Below, piece by piece: positions 54,668 through 64,000 of a stretch of DNA of 64,000 nucleotides (positions are counted from its first letter, which is position 1; each line of letters begins with the position of its first letter). The notes below the pieces were generated by a model. It was not told the origin of the DNA, made no database searches, and worked only from the letters and a program-made list of their open reading frames with translations. A program made the position numbers and the translations under genes. The stretch lies in the NCBI RefSeq assembly GCF_001546115.1, contig NZ_KQ955208.1, forward strand, positions 1,381,005 to 1,445,004. The letters run 5' to 3'. The stretch comes from Paracoccus aminovorans (GTDB taxonomy: Bacteria > Pseudomonadota > Alphaproteobacteria > Rhodobacterales > Rhodobacteraceae).

Positions 54668-55399
54668 ATGAACAGCCAGGGCCACGTCAGCTTCGTATCC
54701 TCAGGACCGGGAGACCCCGAGCTTCTGACCCTGCGCGCCATCCGCCTGCTGCAAGCCTGCGACGTGGTGCTGTACGACGACCTCGCCTCGGGGCCGGTGC
54801 TGGACCAGGCCGGGCCTCAGGCCGAACGCATCGCGGTCGGCAAGCGCGCCGGGCGTCCCTCGGCCAAGCAGGAAAGCGTGAACGCGCTGCTCGTGGAACA
54901 TGCCCGCGCCGGCAAGCATGTCGTGCGGCTGAAATCCGGCGATTCCGGCCTCTTCGGCCGGCTCGAGGAAGAGCTGACCGCGCTGCGCGCCGCCGGCATC
55001 CCGCATGAGATCGTGCCGGGCGTGCCCTCGGCCATGGCCGCCGCCGCCGTCGCCGGCCTGCCGCTGACCCGGCGCCTGACCGCGCGGCGGCTGCAATTCG
55101 TCACCGGCGCCGACGTGACCGGCGGGCTGCCGGCGGACCAGAACTGGGCGGCGCTCGCCGACGACCGCGCCACTACGGTCGTGTTCATGGGCCAGCGCAC
55201 CTTCCCGCAGATGGCCGAAAGCCTGATCGCGAACGGCCTGCCGCCCGAGACCCCGGCGCTGCTGGCCGAGGCCGTCGGCCACCCGCACCAGCGCCTGGTC
55301 CGCAGCACCGTCGCCGAACTGGCCCGGCTGCTTGCCGCCGAGGGGCCCAGCCCGCATCCGGCGCTGATCCTCTATGGGCCGCTGGCCGAAAGCCCCTGA
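54668..55399 (+). CDS. cobA: Uroporphyrinogen-III C-methyltransferase CobA
   Basis: 243-residue SUMT that forms precorrin-2 from uroporphyrinogen III, the entry to B12 (and sirohaem). VSFVSSGPGDPELLTLRAIR, VVLYDDLASGPVL, VVRLKSGDSGLFGRLEEELT, IVPGVPSAMAAAAVAGLPLT and VVFMGQRTFPQMA are typical. No siroheme ferrochelatase domain is fused. It is separated from the main cob cluster and starts at ATG 54668 after GGAG. Confidence 0.92.
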   Translation: MNSQGHVSFVSSGPGDPELLTLRAIRLLQACDVVLYDDLASGPVLDQAGPQAERIAVGKRAGRPSAKQESVNALLVEHARAGKHVVRLKSGDSGLFGRLEEELTALRAAGIPHEIVPGVPSAMAAAAVAGLPLTRRLTARRLQFVTGADVTGGLPADQNWAALADDRATTVVFMGQRTFPQMAESLIANGLPPETPALLAEAVGHPHQRLVRSTVAELARLLAAEGPSPHPALILYGPLAESP

Positions 55400-55403
55400 C
55401 CGG

Positions 55404-55426
55404 CTTTCTCTGTTTTCCAAATACCC
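55404..55426 (-). repeat. Intergenic GGGTATTTG...CAGAGAAAG motif, copy 4
   Basis: On the minus strand GGGTATTTGGAAAACAGAGA, then AAG, five bases after the cobA stop. It matches the copies at 5108, 16366 and 51733. Confidence 0.55.
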
Positions 55427-55484
55427 ATGTTGCGCCGGCCGCCGCCGGGACTATTCTGGCCGCCTGAACCGTCACGGAGGCATC

Positions 55485-55988
55485 ATGCTGGGCTTCGTCA
55501 CCATCGCCGAGGGCGCCGGCGCCGCCGACCGCCTGCTGGCCGCCACCGCCGAGACCCTGCAGGCGCGCGGCTTGCGGCTGGCCGGCGCCGTCCAGCACAA
55601 TATCGAACGCGCCGACCGCGACTGCGACATGCAGCTGCGCATCCTCGGCACCGATGCGGTGATCGGCATCACCCAGGACCTCGGCACCTGCTCGGAAGGC
55701 TGCCGGCTGGACGGCGGCGCGCTGGCCCAGGCCGTGGCCTTGGCCGAATCGGTGCTGGCGCGGGGCGCCGACCTGGTCATCGTCAACAAGTTCGGCAAGC
55801 AGGAATGCTTCGGCAACGGCTTCCGCGCCTTCATCGCCGAGGCGCTGGCCCAGGGCATCCCGGTGCTGCTGTCGGTCGCGCCCGAGCAGCTTGCGGGCTT
55901 TCACGACTTCGCCGGCGAACTGGCCGAGCCCGTCGCCCCCGAGGCGGCGATGCGCTGGTGCGAGACCCGCACCCGGGCGGCAGCGTGA
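55485..55988 (+). CDS. DUF2478 family protein
   Basis: 167 residues. MLGFVTIAEGAGAADRLLAA, GAVQHNIERADRDCDMQLRI, TQDLGTCSEGCRLDGGALAQ and DLVIVNKFGKQE suggest an NTPase-like fold without a clear Walker A, as in DUF2478, sometimes linked to molybdate or sulfur genes. Four cysteines (CDM, CSEGC, CF region) could bind metal. GGAGG four bases before 55485 defines the start. It overlaps the tusA-like gene (GTGA). Confidence 0.8.
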   Translation: MLGFVTIAEGAGAADRLLAATAETLQARGLRLAGAVQHNIERADRDCDMQLRILGTDAVIGITQDLGTCSEGCRLDGGALAQAVALAESVLARGADLVIVNKFGKQECFGNGFRAFIAEALAQGIPVLLSVAPEQLAGFHDFAGELAEPVAPEAAMRWCETRTRAAA

Positions 55989-56224
55989 GCGAACGGATCG
56001 ACGCGCGCGGCCTTCTGTGCCCGCTGCCGGTGCTGCGGCTCAGGAAGCGCCTGCTGGCCCTGCCGCCGGGCGCGCGGGTCACGCTCCTGGCGACCGACCG
56101 CGCCGCGCTGATCGACGTGCCGCATTTCTGCGCCCAATCCGGCCACCTCCTGCTGGAAACCGTCGAGACCGCGCCGGGCCAGACCGAATATACCGTGGAA
56201 CGCGGCCCGCACGGCGATGCTTGA
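55985..56224 (+). CDS. TusA/SirA-family sulfur carrier protein
   Basis: 79 residues with the sulfurtransferase signature DARGLLCPLPVLRLRKRL; C12 is the persulfide-carrying cysteine of the CPxP motif. The GTG start overlaps the DUF2478 stop, and the end overlaps the AEC transporter. The role is probably sulfur relay for tRNA thiolation or molybdenum cofactor-linked enzymes; which one is not visible. Confidence 0.9.
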   Translation: MSERIDARGLLCPLPVLRLRKRLLALPPGARVTLLATDRAALIDVPHFCAQSGHLLLETVETAPGQTEYTVERGPHGDA

Positions 56225-57140
56225 GATCTTTCTCAAGACCCTGCCGTTCTTCCTGCTGATCGGCACCGGCTGGGCGGCCGGGCGCAGCGGCGTCTTCCCG
56301 GCCGAGGCGACCGCCTGGCTGACCAAATTCGTCTTCTACTTCGCGCTGTCGGCCATGCTGTTCCGCTTTGCCGCGACGCTGGACGTGGCCAGCCTCTTTG
56401 ACCCGCGCTTTGTCGCGGCCTATCTGGCCGGCTCGCTCGCGGTCTGGCTGATCGGCTTCGCCGTCGCCCGCGCCAGGGGCGAAACCCTCGCCGCCAGCGC
56501 CATGGAGGCGCATACGGCGATGACCGGCAACACCGGCTTCCTGGGTGTGCCCATGCTGGTGGTCCTGCTGGGCGAGCGCGCGGTCGGGCCGGTGCTGATG
56601 GTGCTGACCATCGACATGGTGGTGTTCTCGACACTGATCACGCTGATCGTCACCGCGGCGCGGCAGGGCCGGATCGGGCTTGGCACGGTCATGCCGCTGG
56701 CGCGCGGCATCATCGCCAATCCGATGATCGTCTCGATGCTGGCGGGGCTGGCCTGGGCCGGGGCGCATCTGCCGATGCCGCGCCCGGCAGAGGAATTCCT
56801 GGCGCTGCTCGGCGCCGCCGCCACGCCCGGCGCGCTTTTCGCCATCGGCGCCAGCCTGGCCGGGCGCGGCGCGGAACGGCCGGGGCCGGCGATCTGGCTC
56901 AGCTTTGCGAAACTGGTGCTGCATCCCTTGGCGGTGGGCGCGGCGGCGCTGCTGGTCTTTCACGTCGAGCCCTTCGCCGCCGGCGTCATGATCGCGGCGG
57001 CCAGCCTGCCGGTCGCGGGCAATATCTATATCCTGGCGCAATATTTCGGCGTGGCGGTGCAGCGCGTCTCGACCGCGATCCTGATCTCGACCGCCGCCGC
57101 CATCGTCACCCTGCCGCTGGTGATCCTGCTGGTCCACTAG
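56217..57140 (+). CDS. AEC family transporter (auxin efflux carrier type)
   Basis: 307 residues with about ten membrane helices. MLEIFLKTLPFFLLIGTGWA, TGNTGFLGVPMLVVLLGERA and the C-terminal AASLPVAGNIYILAQYFGVA define the family. Bacterial members move organic acids such as malate, but the substrate here is unknown. It overlaps tusA by eight bases, the end of a cobA-adjacent packed group. Confidence 0.88.
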   Translation: MLEIFLKTLPFFLLIGTGWAAGRSGVFPAEATAWLTKFVFYFALSAMLFRFAATLDVASLFDPRFVAAYLAGSLAVWLIGFAVARARGETLAASAMEAHTAMTGNTGFLGVPMLVVLLGERAVGPVLMVLTIDMVVFSTLITLIVTAARQGRIGLGTVMPLARGIIANPMIVSMLAGLAWAGAHLPMPRPAEEFLALLGAAATPGALFAIGASLAGRGAERPGPAIWLSFAKLVLHPLAVGAAALLVFHVEPFAAGVMIAAASLPVAGNIYILAQYFGVAVQRVSTAILISTAAAIVTLPLVILLVH

Positions 57141-57204
57141 GCCCTCGACCGCGAGGAAATGAACGGATATTCAATTCCTGCGAGACATCCAAGGGGACCC
57201 CGCC

Positions 57205-58002
57205 ATGCCGGATATTTCCGAACTGCACCTTCAGAACCTACTCTTCGACATGGACGAGGACGGCGTCGCCACCGTGACGCTGAACCGCGCCGCCAAGCGC
57301 AATGCGCTGGACGCCCGGACCATCGAGGAGCTGGTGGCGCTGTTTTCCGCCTTGCCCGCCGCGGGGGCCCGCGCCGTGGTGCTGCGCGCCGAGGGCCCGC
57401 ATTTCTGCGCCGGGCTGGACCTGGTCGAGCATGGCCGCGCCGAACGCAGCCCGGCCGAGTTCATGCGCCTCTGCCTGCGCTGGCACGAGGCCTTCAACAA
57501 GATCGAATACGGCGGCATCCCGGTCGTGGCCGCGCTGAAGGGCGCGGTGGTCGGCGGCGGGCTGGAACTGGCCTCCTCGGTGCATATCCGCGTCATGGAC
57601 GAGACCACCTATTTCGGCCTGCCCGAGGGCCAGCGCGGGCTTTTCACCGGCGGCGGCGCCACCATCCGCGTGCCGCGCCTGATCGGCCAGGCGCGCATGA
57701 TCGACATGATGCTGACCGGCCGGCTGTATGCCGGGGACGAGGCGGTCGCGGTCGGCCTGGCGCAATACCGCGTCCAGGACAGCGAGGCCAAGGCGCTGGA
57801 GATCGCCCGCCGCGCCGCGCAGAACACGCCGCTGTCGAATTTCGCCATCTGCTCGGGGATATCCCACATGCAGAACATGTCCGGGCTGGACGCGGCCTAT
57901 GCCGAGGCGACGCTGGCGGGCATCGTCAACACCCAGGACGCGGCCAAGGGGCGGCTGGACAGTTTCGCGCAGGGCACAGCGGTCAAGATCCGGCCGGATT
58001 AA
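57205..58002 (+). CDS. Crotonase/enoyl-CoA hydratase family protein
   Basis: 265 residues. Crotonase fold with oxyanion-hole motifs [14 protein letters not shown] and [40 protein letters not shown] follows. The paired catalytic glutamates of enoyl-CoA hydratase are not both obvious, so it may catalyse another CoA reaction. Its stop codon overlaps the stop of the converging DUF2794 gene within TTAA. Confidence 0.85.
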   Translation: MPDISELHLQNLLFDMDEDGVATVTLNRAAKRNALDARTIEELVALFSALPAAGARAVVLRAEGPHFCAGLDLVEHGRAERSPAEFMRLCLRWHEAFNKIEYGGIPVVAALKGAVVGGGLELASSVHIRVMDETTYFGLPEGQRGLFTGGGATIRVPRLIGQARMIDMMLTGRLYAGDEAVAVGLAQYRVQDSEAKALEIARRAAQNTPLSNFAICSGISHMQNMSGLDAAYAEATLAGIVNTQDAAKGRLDSFAQGTAVKIRPD

Positions 58003-58331
58003 TCGACCGGGCGGATCAGCTTCTTTTCCAGCACCCGCAGCACCACGGGCAGGTCGTGGCCGCGCTTCAGGATGCGGCCGTCCATGCCGATCACCGCATA
58101 TTGCCCCTGCGCCGCCCGCAGCCGGGGCCGCTTTTCGATGCGATACAGCGGATGTTCGGCGGCACGGCGAAAGACCGAGAAGACCGCGGCCTCGCGCAGG
58201 AAGGACATGGCATAGTCGCGCCATTCCCCCGCCGCCACCATGCGGCCGTAAAGCGACAGGATCACGCCCAGCTCGGCCCGGTCGAAGGCCACCCGATCCT
58301 GATCCGCGTTGAAGCCGAAGGGCATGTTCAT
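57999..58331 (-). CDS. DUF2794 family protein
   Basis: 110 residues, soluble: [72 protein letters not shown]. This is the full length of DUF2794, found widely in alphaproteobacteria with no assigned function. Start at the first of two close ATGs (58331 or 58325). Confidence 0.85.
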   Translation of the reverse strand: MNMPFGFNADQDRVAFDRAELGVILSLYGRMVAAGEWRDYAMSFLREAAVFSVFRRAAEHPLYRIEKRPRLRAAQGQYAVIGMDGRILKRGHDLPVVLRVLEKKLIRPVD

Positions 58332-58368
58332 GTCGCAATGGTGACACCCCGCCTGCGCGCAGGCAATG

Positions 58369-58392
58369 AAAAAGGGCGGCTGCGCGCCGCCC
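58369..58392 (-). terminator. Rho-independent terminator after the third cytochrome b561 gene
   Basis: On the minus strand GGGCGGC, loop GCGCA, GCCGCCC, then TTTTT; 28 bases after the stop. Confidence 0.85.
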
Positions 58393-58419
58393 CGGCCGGA
58401 ATGCCCGCGATCTGTGCCC

Positions 58420-58992
58420 TTAAAGACCCGCCCGCCGGCGCCCCGCCATGCGGGCCAGCGTGCCGTCGCGCCACATGCCCTCGTGCAGCCCGACCATGAC
58501 GACATGGCCGGCAATCAGCGCCAGAAGCAGCCAGCCCAACTCGCCATGCAGCGCCTCGCCGGCGCGGACCATCCAGCCGATCTCGGGCAGCTGCGGGGCA
58601 AAGACCTGGAAGCCGAAGGGCGCGAAGCCCCGCTCGGAGCCATAGGCGCGCAGCAAGGCCGCGACCGGCACGATCGCCATCACCGCGTAAAGCAGCAGGT
58701 GGCCGAAGCGCGCCGCCAGCCCCAGGGCGCCCGCGCCATGGTCGGGCCGGTGGCCGCGGTTGGCAAAGGCCCAGGCGAGCCGCAGCGCGATCAACAGGAA
58801 CAGCACCGTGCCGACCTTCTGATGCGAGCCGACGAAGACCGCCGCGACCGGGTGCCGGCCCAGCGCCAGTTTCAGCCCCATGCCGACGAACTGCCAGGCC
58901 AGCAGCGCCGCGATGCTCCAGTGCAGCAACCGCGTCACCTTGCCATAGACCCGGTCGGTATCGCGCAGCGGCAGGTTGGGGATGGAGGTCAT
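58420..58992 (-). CDS. Cytochrome b561-family membrane protein
   Basis: 190 residues with four membrane helices and haem-ligand histidines in VTRLLHWSIAALLAW, GSHQKVGTVLF, GHLLLYAVMAIVPV and LHGELGWLLLALIAGHVVM. It resembles stand-alone YceJ/CybB cytochromes, probable quinol-linked electron carriers. Divergent from the siderophore synthetase with 150 bases between, sharing the palindromic site at 59018-59030. Confidence 0.88.
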   Translation of the reverse strand: MTSIPNLPLRDTDRVYGKVTRLLHWSIAALLAWQFVGMGLKLALGRHPVAAVFVGSHQKVGTVLFLLIALRLAWAFANRGHRPDHGAGALGLAARFGHLLLYAVMAIVPVAALLRAYGSERGFAPFGFQVFAPQLPEIGWMVRAGEALHGELGWLLLALIAGHVVMVGLHEGMWRDGTLARMAGRRRAGL

Positions 58993-59013
58993 GCTGGCTC
59001 CTGGCGGGCAAAG

Positions 59014-59042
59014 TTGACTAATTTCCTTAGCGACATTATGGG
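59014..59042 (+). promoter_or_regulatory. Candidate promoter with palindromic operator before the siderophore synthetase
   Basis: TTGACT (59014-59019) could be a -35 element with TATGGG (59037-59042) as a weak -10 at 17-base spacing. CTAATTTCCTTAG (CTAA-N5-TTAG, 59018-59030) lies between them, well placed for a repressor, plausibly an iron-responsive one (inference). Confidence 0.4.
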
Positions 59043-59145
59043 CCTATCCCCGAGCGGGCAAGTCCTGCAAACCCTCGCGCGGGGTAACATGGTCGTCAGG
59101 ACCGTGGATCGCCGTTTCCCGTGCCCCAGCCAAGGCAGGACCGCC

Positions 59146-62980
<3,835 letters not shown>

Positions 62981-63006
<26 letters not shown>

Positions 63007-63247
63007 ACGTCGGACCCGGCACCGCGCCGGTTCCGCCGGAAAGACCAGGGAAGGCCAGCGCGAACACGCCGCTGGCCAGCCCGCCGATCAACCAGGCGAT
63101 CCCCAGCAGCAATGCGTTCGCATCCGATTGCAGTTCGGCAATGCCGCGCGAGTAATAATAGCCCGGCAGCCCTTCCTGGATCTGGACCAGGCCAAGGCAG
63201 CACAGGACCACCCCCAGCAGGACCAGCGCAAATCTGACGATCGCCAT
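62981..63247 (-). CDS. Small two-span membrane protein
   Basis: 88 residues: helices at about 4-22 (VRFALVLLGVVLCCLGLVQI) and 45-68 (LLLGIAWLIGGLASGVFALA), Gly/Ser/Pro-rich tail. AAGGAG seven bases before the ATG. Its 3' end overlaps the synthetase by 26 bases. Position between the synthetase and the esterase on the minus strand; no family recognised. Confidence 0.7.
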
Positions 63248-63301
63248 TCCGAATCTCCTTACTTTCTGCCGCCAGATGAGCGCGAAAGCCTGAAGATCCA
63301 G

Positions 63302-64000
63302 TTAAGCCGCGGCGGCGAAGGGCAGCGCCAGCGGGAAAGACCCGGCAAGGGTCTGGATATGGATATGCTCGCGCAGCACATGCACCTGGGCGTCATGGCC
63401 GGGATGGGCGCGCAGGTCGGCGATGAATTGCATGGTCGCGGGCGCCGGGCCGTCCGGTGGCGGGCCGTCGCTGCCCGAGCGCTTCTCGCGGTCGCCCAGC
63501 GCCACCAGCAGCGGCAGCGTGGCGGGCGCCGCGGCCTGCGCGACGCGGCGGATCAGCCCCTCGTCCCACCAGATCGAGGGGCTGATCGCCGCATAGCGCG
63601 CAAACCCCTCCGGGCGCGCCAGCAGCGCGTAAAGCGTGAAGAGCCCGCCGAAACTGTGGCCCCAAAGCGTGCGGCGGGCCGGATCGACCGGCAAGCCGGC
63701 CTCGGCCGCGGCGCGCAGGGGGCCGGTCAGGCGGTCGTGGAAGATCGCGGCGCCGCCGGCCGTGCGGCCCTGATGCACAGGATCGGGACGCAGCCCGTCG
63801 CCCGGCCCGTCCGGCGCGGTGAAATCCAGCGTGCGCAGCTCGCGTGCGAACTGGCGGTCGATGTCATAGCCGACGCCGACCAGCACCAGGCCGGGCGCCA
63901 GCGCCAGATGCTCGGGCGTCAGGAAGTCGAAGGCGGCGTTGCCGTCCAGCATGTAGAGCACCGGCCAGCCCCCGGCCGGCGCCGGCGCCTTGGGCACGGC
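63302..64000 (-). CDS. IroE/Fes-like siderophore esterase (5' end outside window)
   Basis: At least 232 residues of an alpha/beta hydrolase of the IroE/BesA esterase_D type: WPVLYMLDGNAAFDFLT, nucleophile serine in LWGHSFGGLFTLYALLARPE, AAISPSIWWDEG and a terminal catalytic histidine in REHIHIQ. It hydrolyses ester bonds of tri-serine siderophores to free iron. The frame remains open to the window edge. Proximity to an EntF-like synthetase strongly supports the role. Confidence 0.85.
   Translation of the reverse strand, partial: AVPKAPAPAGGWPVLYMLDGNAAFDFLTPEHLALAPGLVLVGVGYDIDRQFARELRTLDFTAPDGPGDGLRPDPVHQGRTAGGAAIFHDRLTGPLRAAAEAGLPVDPARRTLWGHSFGGLFTLYALLARPEGFARYAAISPSIWWDEGLIRRVAQAAAPATLPLLVALGDREKRSGSDGPPPDGPAPATMQFIADLRAHPGHDAQVHVLREHIHIQTLAGSFPLALPFAAAA

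Overview
The window is 64 kb of high-GC DNA packed with short-spaced and overlapping genes. Gene content and order point to an alphaproteobacterium of the Rhodobacterales, most likely Paracoccus or a close relative. The pointers are DUF484-xerC, gpmI-envC-ctpA-rppH, rlmH-rsfS, leuC and leuD separated by an antisense membrane gene, etfBA followed by a 3-hydroxybutyryl-CoA dehydrogenase, pyrB-pyrX-plsY, DUF2794, an IalB-like protein and the aerobic cobalamin genes. The genus is inference. I saw no rRNA, tRNA, IS element, prophage or CRISPR array.

Layout. 1-5.1 kb: housekeeping (end of an AbrB-type transporter, priA, transaldolase-like fsa, DUF484, xerC). 5.2-11.6 kb: a TSUP exporter, an RTX-type protein with regularly spaced cysteines, an asparaginase, an IalB-like secreted protein, rlmN, and a PepSY / cytochrome b561 / membrane-anchored LuxR-type regulator operon. 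11.7-16.4 kb: the end-overlapping operon gpmI-envC-ctpA-rppH (glycolysis, cell division and envelope, RNA decay). 16.4-23.2 kb: lytic transglycosylase, ybaK, glsB, dapD, a LOG-family protein, a 660-bp gene-free stretch holding a cluster of CCGAAACTG motifs, then rlmH and rsfS. 23.4-27.8 kb: leuC, leuD, an endonuclease/exonuclease/phosphatase protein and bluB.

29.4-43.2 kb is the core of aerobic vitamin B12 synthesis. On the minus strand is cobO. On the plus strand a cobalamin riboswitch precedes DUF1636-cobW-cobN-cobGH-cobI-cobJ, then cobL-cobE-cobM-cobB-cobF, with cobK squeezed in antisense between cobJ and cobL. bluB (27.2 kb), a PduO-type adenosyltransferase (48.2 kb) and cobA (54.7 kb) are satellites of the same pathway, so entry (CobA), ring contraction and methylation, cobalt insertion, adenosylation and lower-ligand synthesis are all represented. 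cobS, cobT, cobQ, cobC, cobD, cobP and cobV are not in the window. cobG and cobH are one open frame.

43.5-64 kb: cytochrome c' with a b561 partner and a tiny secreted protein, parC, an SDR, etfBA and 3-hydroxyacyl-CoA dehydrogenase (the latter flanked by two inverted copies of a composite hairpin repeat), plsY, a dihydroorotase homologue lacking catalytic residues (pyrX) with pyrB, the cobA/DUF2478/tusA/AEC group, a crotonase, DUF2794, a third cytochrome b561, and the start of a siderophore locus: an EntF-like C-A-T-TE synthetase with an IroE-like esterase running off the right edge.

Most notable beyond ordinary annotation: the composite intergenic repeat with compensatory stem changes, the 36-residue cysteine periodicity in the RTX protein, the cobG-cobH fusion, the shared CATG start of cobK and cobL, the motif cluster at 21.56-21.78 kb, and the membrane LuxR operon.
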